Below, in pieces: positions 17,976-25,577 of a stretch of DNA of 64,000 nucleotides. The translations under genes and the position numbers were made by a program. Below the pieces are notes generated by a model. It saw only the letters and a program-made list of their open reading frames with translations. It was not told the origin of the DNA and ran no database searches. The stretch is from DATKHR01 sp036557365 (GTDB taxonomy: Bacteria; Acidobacteriota; Vicinamibacteria; Vicinamibacterales; CAVVIG01). Position 1 is the first letter of the stretch. Every line of letters starts with the position of its first letter. The stretch spans positions 1-64,000 of the forward strand of contig DATBHR010000080.1 in assembly GCA_036557365.1 (NCBI GenBank), given 5' to 3'.

Positions 17976-17981
17976 ATTATA
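17976..17981 (-). promoter_or_regulatory. -10 box for the amidohydrolase operon
   Basis: On the minus strand the hexamer reads TATAAT in an AT-rich island within GC-rich surroundings, 11 bases upstream of the ATG at 17964. Transcription would begin about five bases before the start codon, giving a leaderless or nearly leaderless mRNA. No good -35 was seen. Confidence 0.5.
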
Positions 17982-18026
17982 TAAAGGAGTGGCGGGGACC
18001 GATACGCCGCGGTTACGGCGTGCCCG

Positions 18027-18032
18027 TATAAT
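18027..18032 (+). promoter_or_regulatory. -10 box for the dienelactone hydrolase gene
   Basis: A perfect TATAAT sits 30 bases before the ATG at 18063, in the gap between the two divergent genes; GGAAGGAG at 18047 provides the ribosome binding site. No convincing -35 hexamer is visible. Confidence 0.5.
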
Positions 18033-18062
18033 GCCCGCACTCGATTGGAAGGAGCGTGAGTG

Positions 18063-18953
18063 ATGAGCGACGAGGAACGGCATCAACAGACGACCGATCC
18101 GCTCGATCCGTCCAGGCGCGAGTTCGTGACGACCGTCGTGGCGGGCTTCGCGGTGGCCGCCGGCACCGGCTTCGCGGCGGAACTTCCCGTGACCGAGACG
18201 ACTGTCGAGATCAAGACGCCGGACGGCGTATGTGATGCGGCGTTCATTCATCCGGCGACCGGATCGCATCCGGCGGTCATCATCTGGCCGGACGCGTTCG
18301 GCTTGCGGCCCTCGATGCGTGAGATCGGCAAACGCATCGCGGCCGACGGTTATTCGGTACTCGTACCGAACCCGTTCTATCGCGTCGCCAAGGCGCCCGT
18401 GGTCACCGATGCGTCCACCTTCAGCTTCCAGAATCCGGCCGACCGCGCCAAGCTCCAGCCGCTGATGGGCTCGATCGGCGCGGCGGGCGCCGCCGAAAAG
18501 GATGCGGCCGCGTTCGTGGCGTTCCTTGATTCGCAGAAGCCGGTCAACGCGTCGAAGAAGATCGGCACGCAGGGTTACTGCATGGGCGGGCCGCTCGTCG
18601 TGAGAACGGCCGCTGCCGTACCGAACCGCATCGGCGCCGGCGCGTCGTTTCACGGCGGCGGACTCGTGACGGCGAATCCGGACAGCCCGCACCTGCTCGC
18701 GCCGAAGATCAAAGCGCGGATGTATTTCGGGATCGCGGCAAACGACGACAAGAACCAGCCGGATGCGAAGGACAAGCTGCGCGAGGCGTTTGCCGCCGCA
18801 AACGTGCCGGCCGAAATCGAAGTGTACGGATCGCTCCACGGCTGGTGCGTGCCGGACATGCCGATGCAGAACGGTGCGCCGATTTACAACAAGCCCGACG
18901 CCGAAAAAGCGTGGGGCAAGCTTGTCGCGCTGTACAGAACGGCGCTGGCCTAG
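18063..18953 (+). CDS. Tat-exported dienelactone hydrolase family protein
   Basis: 296 residues. SRREFVTT near residue 17 is a Tat motif followed by a hydrophobic segment. The hydrolase domain has a cysteine nucleophile in GYCMGG (Cys173), as in true dienelactone hydrolases, an aspartate in IAANDDKN and the histidine in GSLHGWCVPD. The family opens lactone rings in aromatic breakdown, but exported members have broader esterase roles. GGAAGGAG lies eight bases before the ATG at 18063; a GTG three bases earlier is less well spaced. It overlaps the 3' end of the convergent YcaQ-type gene by four bases. Confidence 0.87.
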   Translation: MSDEERHQQTTDPLDPSRREFVTTVVAGFAVAAGTGFAAELPVTETTVEIKTPDGVCDAAFIHPATGSHPAVIIWPDAFGLRPSMREIGKRIAADGYSVLVPNPFYRVAKAPVVTDASTFSFQNPADRAKLQPLMGSIGAAGAAEKDAAAFVAFLDSQKPVNASKKIGTQGYCMGGPLVVRTAAAVPNRIGAGASFHGGGLVTANPDSPHLLAPKIKARMYFGIAANDDKNQPDAKDKLREAFAAANVPAEIEVYGSLHGWCVPDMPMQNGAPIYNKPDAEKAWGKLVALYRTALA

Positions 18954-20236
18954 TCGCTAAGATCCTGACGGTCCGCTCGCCGGCTGGATCGCCGATGTCG
19001 CCGCAGCGCGGGCGCGAGGTCCCCGCGGTCGGCAACCTGGACGTGCTCCAGACCGAGCCACTGCCGCATCAAATCGAGCTCCTCCATCAGGGCCGGCGCA
19101 ATCGCGCCGGCCTTTTGTTTCGGCTCGAGAAAAGCGCTCTGCAGCCGGAGAATCCCTTGCGAACGGTCCGCTTTCAGATCGCATCGCGCGACGAGCGTGT
19201 CGCCGAGCAGGAATGGGCAGACGTAGTATCCGTACTGACGGCGCGCCGCCGGCGTGTAGAGCTCGATCCGGTATCGCATCCCGAACAGCCGTTCGATGCG
19301 ATCGCGTTCCCACACGAGCGAGTCGAACGGCGTGACCAGTGCGCGCGCGTCGACGTGTTTCGGAATCCGCGCGCCTGGACTCAGGTACGCCGGCTCCGTC
19401 CAGCCTTCGACCTGCACCGGGATCAGCCGCTTCTCTTCGACGAGCTCCGCCACCAGCCGCTTCGCAATCGGTCGGCGCCGTCCGCCGGCGTCGCCGGCAG
19501 GCCGTTCCCAGTACGGTCCCGGAGGCAGCCGATCGTGCCAGGCGTCGACGTAGAAATACCCGAGGACATCGACGATCGTCCCGACGCCGCAGGCCGACGC
19601 GGCGAGGCAAATCAACTCTTTCATCGCCTGCTCGCGCGGCGGCGCCGGCGCGTCGAGTACCGGCTTCGGAATGACGCGCTCGGTGAGGTCGTAGAGCCGC
19701 TCGAAGCCGCGGCGTCCCGCAATCGACAGCAGTCCCGCGTCGAACAGATGCTCGAGCGCGGCTTTCCCCGTGCCCCAGCCCCACCAGGAACCCGATCGTG
19801 TGCCGGGATTCGAGAGGTCGCCGGCGCCGAGCGCGCCTTTCTCCGCGACTTCCGCGAGCACTCGCGTCATGTAGCCACCGCGCCTCGACTTCATGTACTT
19901 GCGCGTGTGCTCGACGTGCCACTCCATGCGATACCGCACGAGCGGATACAGCGCGTTCGGCAGGAGACAGGCCGCGTGCCCCCAGAATTCGAAGAGCTCG
20001 CGGCGCTTGTAGGCGAGCGAGTCGAGCAGATCGACGGAATACGGACCGAGCCGCGCGAACGCGGGCACGTAGTGCGCGCGCGTGAGGACGTTGACCGAAT
20101 CGATTTGAAACGCGTGCAGCTGTCCGATCAGCTGCCGGAGATGCGCGATCGACGGCTTGGCAGGCCTCGTTCCAAACGCTTGCGACACAATCGCGAGGCG
20201 GCGGGCCTCGGCCAGCGACAGCGTCGTCGTCCGCAT
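18950..20236 (-). CDS. ycaQ: YcaQ/AlkX-type winged-helix DNA glycosylase
   Basis: 428 residues from the ATG at 20236, with AGAAG eight bases upstream; a GTG one codon earlier is also possible. The whole length matches the HTH_42/YcaQ family: three winged-helix units followed by a beta-barrel. The catalytic Q-hydrophobic-D motif is present as FQIDSVNVL (Gln44 and Asp46 in this numbering), the form seen in AlkX/YcaQ enzymes that unhook DNA interstrand crosslinks; AlkZ-type enzymes carry Q-x-Q instead. DNA repair in the cytoplasm is the inferred role. It stands alone between unrelated genes. Confidence 0.85.
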   Translation of the reverse strand: MRTTTLSLAEARRLAIVSQAFGTRPAKPSIAHLRQLIGQLHAFQIDSVNVLTRAHYVPAFARLGPYSVDLLDSLAYKRRELFEFWGHAACLLPNALYPLVRYRMEWHVEHTRKYMKSRRGGYMTRVLAEVAEKGALGAGDLSNPGTRSGSWWGWGTGKAALEHLFDAGLLSIAGRRGFERLYDLTERVIPKPVLDAPAPPREQAMKELICLAASACGVGTIVDVLGYFYVDAWHDRLPPGPYWERPAGDAGGRRRPIAKRLVAELVEEKRLIPVQVEGWTEPAYLSPGARIPKHVDARALVTPFDSLVWERDRIERLFGMRYRIELYTPAARRQYGYYVCPFLLGDTLVARCDLKADRSQGILRLQSAFLEPKQKAGAIAPALMEELDLMRQWLGLEHVQVADRGDLAPALRRHRRSSRRADRQDLSD

Positions 20237-20294
20237 CACGCGATCTTCTCACTTGTTCCGCGTGAAACGGTAACCTACCAGTCGTGAGGTGATC

Positions 20295-20387
20295 GTGTCG
20301 TTCATCCTGGGTCTGTTGTTGTTCGTGGTCGTCGCGGGCGTGATCGACGCGAGGCTCCCGTGGCCGCGGCCGCAGGGAAAGCGCTGA
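20295..20387 (+). CDS. Possible 30-residue single-span membrane peptide
   Basis: A GTG preceded by GAGGTGA opens a 30-codon frame with one hydrophobic span (residues ~3-17, rich in Leu, Val and Phe) and a basic, proline-rich tail ending QGKR. It ends one base before the GTG of the next membrane protein, as in coupled genes. Its small size makes it uncertain; no family recognised. Confidence 0.35.
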   Translation: MSFILGLLLFVVVAGVIDARLPWPRPQGKR

Positions 20388-20388
20388 C

Positions 20389-20970
20389 GTGGTCGCCGGT
20401 CATTTTGGTTTCGGCGCGATCGTCAAGTCACGCGAACGCTCGACGCCGTTGTGGGCGTTGATGCTCGCGTGTCAGTGGCTCGACGTCGTCTTCGTGCCGC
20501 TGTTCGCGTTCGGCATCGAGCGGATCGTGCCGGTCCCCGGCACCAGTGGAGGCTACGGCGACGTCATCATCTACGCCGACTATACGCACTCGCTCGTCGG
20601 AGCTTTGCTGCTGTCGGTCCTCTTCGGCGTGGTTGCGGCGTTCGCGTGGGGACGCCGGCCCGCGATCGTGCTCGGCGCGGTCGCCTTTTCGCACTGGATC
20701 ATCGACCTGGCGATGCACCGGCGCGACATGCCGTGGCTGCCGGGCAACTGGCTCGATCTGCCGCGCCTCGGCTTCGGCATGTGGCGACTGCATGCCGTGT
20801 CGATTGCAGCCGAAGCGGCGCTGGTCGTCGTTGGCTGGTGGATGTACTGGAAGGCCGCGGTGCAAACCGCCGATCGCAATCCGCCCCTCGTCCGGACGGC
20901 AAACCTGGCCGGCGCGACGGTGCTGATCGCAGGTCTCGTGACGCTCGTCCTGAACGTGCTCGGCTACTGA
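20389..20970 (+). CDS. YdjM-like membrane metal-dependent hydrolase family protein
   Basis: 193 residues, GTG start with GGGAAAG nine bases upstream. Four to five hydrophobic segments carry conserved-looking histidines: GHFGFGAIVK near the start, DYTHSLVGAL, and HWIIDLAMHRRDMPW. This pattern resembles the membrane-bound metal-dependent hydrolase group related to YdjM (LexA-regulated in E. coli). No LexA box is evident here. Biochemical activity of the group is unproven. Confidence 0.65.
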   Translation: MVAGHFGFGAIVKSRERSTPLWALMLACQWLDVVFVPLFAFGIERIVPVPGTSGGYGDVIIYADYTHSLVGALLLSVLFGVVAAFAWGRRPAIVLGAVAFSHWIIDLAMHRRDMPWLPGNWLDLPRLGFGMWRLHAVSIAAEAALVVVGWWMYWKAAVQTADRNPPLVRTANLAGATVLIAGLVTLVLNVLGY

Positions 20971-21013
20971 AAAAAGTGAGCCGGCCCGGCGCGATGCGCG
21001 CCCGGACCGGCTC
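20971..21013 (-). terminator. Rho-independent terminator for the di-haem cytochrome operon
   Basis: Read on the minus strand: a GC-rich imperfect hairpin (arms GAGCCGG and CCGGCTC with inner CCGG/CGCG pairing, 20978-21013), three bases, then a run of six T (20971-20976 as A on the plus strand). It lies nine bases past the stop at 21022. It has no T-run on the plus strand. This is the only hairpin in the window with a clear U-tract. Confidence 0.8.
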
Positions 21014-21021
21014 TCGTTCGA

Positions 21022-22410
21022 TTACAGCGACTTCAGGTATTCAACGAGGTTCGACTTCGCCTGCTCGCTGAGATTCAGGTTGAACGCCTGGTTGTAGTGT
21101 TCGACGACCGCACGAAGATCCGCGAATCGTCCATCGTGATAGAAGCCGCCCTTCTGCCGCGCGAAGAGACCGGCCAGCGGCGTCGTCCGATATCGTTCGT
21201 CGGGCGAGCGCAGCGACTGGAAATCGTCAATCCCGATCTCCGCCGGCGTGTGCATGTTCCAACCGGGTTCCGTGAAGAGCGGCGGAACGTGGCACGACGA
21301 GCAGCGACCGGCTCCATTGAAGACATCCTTGCCCGCGCGCGCCGCGGTTTCGTTGAAGCTGCCGCGCGGCGGCGTCGGCGCCGGAATCGACAGCTGATAG
21401 AACTGCAGCGCCGGCAGCTTCGACGTCGTCAGGTCGGGATCGTGGCGCACGTTCGCGAATCCGGCGCGCGCGGCGACGGGGAACTTCACCGGATCGTTCA
21501 GGCGCGCGTCGATGAACGTGCCCTGGCCGTGCATTTCGAGGTTCGACACGAGCGCGTTCCAGTGTGGAACGCCGCCCCAGCCGGTGTAGGTGTGCAAGTT
21601 GACGCCGGCGAGTCCGAAGGCCGCCGGAAGCAGCGTCGCCGAGCTCTTGCCGTCGGGCCGAAACGCCTTGCCGTCGAGGAACAGTTCGGCGTCGAACTTC
21701 CCGGGACCCCAGCTGTTGAGGACCGTGCGCACCGTCGCTTGATCGGTCTGCAGGAGATCGGCGACGACGCTGAGATCCGGCGCGAGCGCGACGATGGCGC
21801 CGACGTTCAGGTCGCGGTTGGGCCAGCCGTCCAGGCGACGGCCGATTCCGGGCGCCACCGAGTTGTCCACGGTCGAATGGCAGAACGCGCACTGGATGCC
21901 GAGCGTCGTGAGGCCGCCGTTCCGGTTGCGATGCGCGGTCAGTCCGACCACGGCGTTCGCGTCGAGAAGTGCCAGCGTCACGGCCGGATCGTTGAGGTTG
22001 ACGCGCTTGTGCCGGATCGCATCGAGCGTGTTGGCGTCGAGTGCTTCCGCGTCAATCTTGAGACCGACGGCGAGCGCGGTCGCCGGCGATACGCCCGGGC
22101 CGACGCCGCCGAATGCCTGACCCTCGATCGCTTCGTGCAGCTTCAGCGTGCCGCCCCAGAAGGCTTCGTCGCCAAACGTGTCGAATCGAAAGATCTTGCG
22201 GCCTTCGCGAACCATGCGGTCCGCGTTGCGATCGATGCGGCCGTCGATGGTGTTGTCGTCGCGTGACGTCTGGTGCGCGGTGGCCAGGCTCGGCGCCTGC
22301 TGTTCATCGGAGGCGAACGGCGCTCGGCGCGCCGAGGCCGCGAGGCCGGCCGCGCCGAGCGTGGCAACCAGAACGACGTAAAGTGAGCGGCGAACGATGC
22401 GGGGGTTCAC
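21022..22410 (-). CDS. Periplasmic di-haem cytochrome c, cytochrome c peroxidase/MauG-like
   Basis: 462 residues with a signal peptide (RRSLYVVLVATLGAAGLAASA). Two CXXCH sites are present: CAFCH near residue 176 and CSSCH near residue 362. The C-terminal segment TTPLAGLFARQKGGFYHDGRF followed by VVEHYNQAF is the landmark of the peroxidase/MauG fold. Such proteins reduce peroxide or oxidise a partner protein or small molecule in the periplasm. The start overlaps the stop of the DoxX-like gene by four bases, so they are co-translated. Activity type is uncertain because the N-terminal half is divergent. Confidence 0.82.
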   Translation of the reverse strand: MNPRIVRRSLYVVLVATLGAAGLAASARRAPFASDEQQAPSLATAHQTSRDDNTIDGRIDRNADRMVREGRKIFRFDTFGDEAFWGGTLKLHEAIEGQAFGGVGPGVSPATALAVGLKIDAEALDANTLDAIRHKRVNLNDPAVTLALLDANAVVGLTAHRNRNGGLTTLGIQCAFCHSTVDNSVAPGIGRRLDGWPNRDLNVGAIVALAPDLSVVADLLQTDQATVRTVLNSWGPGKFDAELFLDGKAFRPDGKSSATLLPAAFGLAGVNLHTYTGWGGVPHWNALVSNLEMHGQGTFIDARLNDPVKFPVAARAGFANVRHDPDLTTSKLPALQFYQLSIPAPTPPRGSFNETAARAGKDVFNGAGRCSSCHVPPLFTEPGWNMHTPAEIGIDDFQSLRSPDERYRTTPLAGLFARQKGGFYHDGRFADLRAVVEHYNQAFNLNLSEQAKSNLVEYLKSL

Positions 22411-22847
22411 GCGCTCACCTTCTGTCGGGGAGTGATGGAATTTCTCGTCGGCGTGGACACGTGCGACTGGACGACGACGCCGGCTTCCGTCAGTCGCGCC
22501 AGCGTGAAGCCCGCCACGGCCATCGCCACGTCGCGGACCGCGACATCGAAAAATCGTCCGGTCGTCACGAGATTCACGGCGATGCCAAGCAGCCAGATGG
22601 CGATGACGTATCCGCCGATTTCGGTGTAGCCGGCCAGAATGACGACGCCCACGACCATCTCGACGACGCCGACGACGTGCATGAACGCGGACGCGCTCAC
22701 GGGCAGCAGGTGTGCGACGATCGGGCTGAGATATCCCGGCCAGTCAGCGAGCAGATTGAAAAACTTGTCGAGGCCGGCCAGAAAGGCCGTCGCGCCAAGT
22801 ACGATTCGGAGCGCCCACCAGGGGAGCTCGAGCGGTTCAGTTTTCAC
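22407..22847 (-). CDS. DoxX-like four-helix membrane protein
   Basis: 146 residues with four hydrophobic segments. GTG at 22847 is preferred: AAGGAGG ends five bases upstream of it; the frame is open 22 codons earlier but without a signal. FLAGLDKFF in helix 1 and HVVGVVEMVVGVVILAGY in the middle fit the DoxX/TQO-small-subunit-like superfamily, which is linked to quinone or thiosulfate redox and membrane homeostasis. It is first in a two-gene unit with the di-haem cytochrome, which suggests that it hands electrons between quinone and cytochrome (inference only). Confidence 0.72.
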   Translation of the reverse strand: MKTEPLELPWWALRIVLGATAFLAGLDKFFNLLADWPGYLSPIVAHLLPVSASAFMHVVGVVEMVVGVVILAGYTEIGGYVIAIWLLGIAVNLVTTGRFFDVAVRDVAMAVAGFTLARLTEAGVVVQSHVSTPTRNSITPRQKVSA

Positions 22848-22937
22848 TTCTTTACCTCCTTTCCCATGAGAGTCGGCGGACCGCAGGAAGGTGACAAACT
22901 CGGGCGCGTGCAACGTCCTGCCGGCTCGTACACTCTA

Positions 22938-23648
22938 ATGAGTATGGAATCCGCCCTGTCGAGCCCGACCCCGGCCGCAGTGCCGCCGTCCACCCTCACC
23001 GACGCCGAAATCGTCAAGCGGGTGATCGATGGCGACCGGGCCCTGTTCGAGATCCTGATGCGCCGCCACAACCAGCGCGTCTACCGGGCCGCCCGCTCCG
23101 TCGTCAAAGACGAGGAGGAAGTCGAAGACGTCATGCAGCAGGCCTACATGAACGCCTTCGTGCATCTGCAGCAGTTCGAAGAGCGCTCGCAATTTTCGAC
23201 GTGGATGATTCGCATTGCCCTGAACGAAGCATTCGCGCGACGGCGCCGCCTGCTGGCGGCGACGACGCGGACTGCGACAAACACCGACATCGAGAGTATT
23301 CAGAACGCCATGGACACGACGACCACCTCACAGCCGGATCCTGAGCGTCAGGCATATGCCGGCGAACTGCGTCGCTTGCTGGAGGAGGCGGTCGATGCCC
23401 TTCCGGACACCTATCGATCCGTGTTCGTCCTCCGGGACGTCGAAGGGCTGACGACGAGCGAAACCAGCGAAGGCCTTGGACTTGGAGAAGAGGCCGTGAA
23501 GACGCGCCTCCACCGCGCGCGCGCGATGATCCGGCAGCGCGTCACCGAGCGCCTCGGCGGCGCCGTCGCGCAGGCGTTTCAGTTCCAGGCCCCGCGCTGC
23601 GATCGCGTTGTGGCTGCCGTTCTCGCCCGCATCGGCGTGCACGCCTGA
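22938..23648 (+). CDS. RNA polymerase ECF-type sigma factor
   Basis: 236 residues. Region 2 is visible as LFEILMRRHNQRVYRAARSV...DEEEVEDVMQQAYMNAFVHLQQF...FSTWMIRIALNEA (residues ~38-105) and region 4 as LPDTYRSVFVLRDVEGL...SETSEGLGLGEEAVKTRLHRARAMIRQ (~155-205). A Thr-rich linker separates them. There is no anti-sigma gene next to it, although the divergent DoxX-like/di-haem cytochrome unit could be a target. ATG codons at 22938 and 22944 are both possible. A TACACT hexamer ends four bases before the first ATG. Confidence 0.87.
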   Translation: MSMESALSSPTPAAVPPSTLTDAEIVKRVIDGDRALFEILMRRHNQRVYRAARSVVKDEEEVEDVMQQAYMNAFVHLQQFEERSQFSTWMIRIALNEAFARRRRLLAATTRTATNTDIESIQNAMDTTTTSQPDPERQAYAGELRRLLEEAVDALPDTYRSVFVLRDVEGLTTSETSEGLGLGEEAVKTRLHRARAMIRQRVTERLGGAVAQAFQFQAPRCDRVVAAVLARIGVHA

Positions 23649-23682
23649 GCCGGAGCTGCCTCAGCCGACGTACACTATAGGA

Positions 23683-25539
23683 ATGTCCCAACCCCACGCG
23701 GGCGCGACGTCGCTCGATCATCTGGGCGACTTCACGACGACGACGAGGGTGCTGCCCATTTCGGCACTGGCCATCGTCATCGGCGTGTTCGCCTCGTTCG
23801 TCGCCGCCGGCCTCCTCAAACTGATCGGTCTCTTCACCAATCTTTTCTTCTTTCAGCGTGCCGCCACCGACCTCGTGTCGCCGGCGGGCAACCATCTCGG
23901 ATTGTTCGTTATCGCGGTGCCGGTTCTCGGAGCCCTGGTCATCGGCGCCATGGCGCGCTGGGGCTCCGAGCGCATTCGCGGCCACGGGATTCCCGAGGCC
24001 ATCGAGGCGATTCTGATCAACGGCAGCCGCGTCGAGCCGAAAGTCGCCATCCTCAAGCCGCTGTCCTCCGCGATCTCGATCGGATCGGGTGGGCCGTTCG
24101 GCGCCGAAGGCCCGATCATCATGACGGGCGGCGCCTTCGGATCCCTGATCGCCCAGTTCTTCCACCTGACAAGTGCCGAACGAAAGACGCTCCTCGTGGC
24201 CGGCGCGGCCGCAGGTATGTCGGCAACGTTCGCGGCGCCTGTCGCGTCGGTGATGCTCGCGGTCGAACTGCTGCTGTTCGAGTGGAAGCCGAGGAGCGTC
24301 ATCCCCGTCGCCCTGGCCTGCGTCACGGCAGCCGCACTCCGGCGGCACATCATCGGACTGGGACCGATTTTTCCGGTGCCTGAGCACCCGGTGTTCATCG
24401 GCACCTCAGGTCTCGCCGGCTGCATCGTCGCCGGACTGCTGGCCGGCGCGCTGTCGGCGGCGCTGACGGCCGCGGTCTATGCGGCAGAGGATGCGTTTCA
24501 GCACCTGCCGATTCACTGGATGTGGTGGCCGGCGCTCGGCGGCCTCGTGATCGGGATCGGCGGCTACTACTTTCCGCAAGCGCTCGGCGTCGGGTACGAC
24601 GTGATCAGCGATCTGCTGCAGGGCGACATGTCGCTCAAGATCATCCTCGGCGTCCTGATCGTGAAGTCGCTCATCTGGTCGATTTCACTCGGGTCGGGGA
24701 CGTCCGGCGGCGTACTGGCGCCGCTGCTCATGATCGGCGGAGCGCTCGGCGGCCTCGAGACGCGGTTCCTGCCGTACGAAGGCGTCGGCTTCTGGCCGCT
24801 CGTCAGCATGGGCGCGATCCTCGGCGGCACGATGCGGTCGCCGCTCACGGGCGTGATCTTCGCGCTCGAACTGACGCACGACATCAACATCATGCTGCCG
24901 CTCCTGCTCGCGGTGACCATCGCGCACGGCTTCACGGTGCTGGCGCTGCGTCGGTCGATCCTGACGGAGAAGGTGAGCCGGCGCGGCTTCCACCTGAGCC
25001 GCGAATACGCCATCGATCCGCTCGAGATCATCTTCGCGCGCGAAGTCGCGCGGACGAACGTCGTGGCGCTCCCGGCGGATGCGACCGCGCCTGAAGTCGC
25101 GGCGGTGCTCACCAATCCGCGTGTGCCCGAGCGGACGAACGCCGCCGGATTCCGGCATGTCCGTCACGAACAGCGATTGTTCCCGATCGTCGATCACGAT
25201 CGGCGGCTCGTCGGCGTGGTGCCGCGCGGCCGCCTGCGCGAATGGATGGATCGGCACGCGTCGTCGCCGACGCAAAGCCTCATGGATCTGGCGGACGAAA
25301 AACCGGTCGTCGCCTATGGCGACGAGCCGCTGCGCATGCTGGCGTTCCGGATGGCCGAGACAGGTATTACACGGCTGCCGGTCGTCACTCGCGGCGAGCG
25401 GCGGCTGATCGGCATGATCGCGCTGACCGATCTGTTGACGGCCCGCGCCAAGCTGCTCGAGGCCGAGCAGCGGCGCGAGCGTGTATTGGGCTCACAATTC
25501 AGGCTGCGAGTATTCGGACGTTCGAAGTCCGCGGCCTGA
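23683..25539 (+). CDS. clcA: ClC-family chloride channel/antiporter with C-terminal CBS pair
   Basis: 618 residues. The ClC selectivity motifs are present: SGGPFGAEGP (with the gating glutamate position) near residue 142, and GSGTSGGVLAPLLMIGGALGG near residue 345. About ten membrane segments are followed from residue ~440 by two CBS domains (LFPIVDHDRRLVGVVPRGRL and RLPVVTRGERRLIGMIALTDLL), which bind adenine nucleotides in related channels. It would carry chloride, or exchange it for protons. TACACT at 23671 lies seven bases before the ATG. It converges on the peptidase gene. Confidence 0.9.
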   Translation: MSQPHAGATSLDHLGDFTTTTRVLPISALAIVIGVFASFVAAGLLKLIGLFTNLFFFQRAATDLVSPAGNHLGLFVIAVPVLGALVIGAMARWGSERIRGHGIPEAIEAILINGSRVEPKVAILKPLSSAISIGSGGPFGAEGPIIMTGGAFGSLIAQFFHLTSAERKTLLVAGAAAGMSATFAAPVASVMLAVELLLFEWKPRSVIPVALACVTAAALRRHIIGLGPIFPVPEHPVFIGTSGLAGCIVAGLLAGALSAALTAAVYAAEDAFQHLPIHWMWWPALGGLVIGIGGYYFPQALGVGYDVISDLLQGDMSLKIILGVLIVKSLIWSISLGSGTSGGVLAPLLMIGGALGGLETRFLPYEGVGFWPLVSMGAILGGTMRSPLTGVIFALELTHDINIMLPLLLAVTIAHGFTVLALRRSILTEKVSRRGFHLSREYAIDPLEIIFAREVARTNVVALPADATAPEVAAVLTNPRVPERTNAAGFRHVRHEQRLFPIVDHDRRLVGVVPRGRLREWMDRHASSPTQSLMDLADEKPVVAYGDEPLRMLAFRMAETGITRLPVVTRGERRLIGMIALTDLLTARAKLLEAEQRRERVLGSQFRLRVFGRSKSAA

Positions 25540-25553
25540 CCCGCGCGAGACAG

Positions 25554-25577
25554 GACGCCGGCGGCTGCGCCGGCGTC
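25554..25577. terminator. Terminator-like hairpin between ClC and peptidase genes
   Basis: GACGCCGGCG and CGCCGGCGTC form a perfect ten-base-pair stem with a GCTG loop in the 36-base gap between converging genes, overlapping the last stop. There is no T-run on either strand, so intrinsic termination is uncertain. Confidence 0.5.
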
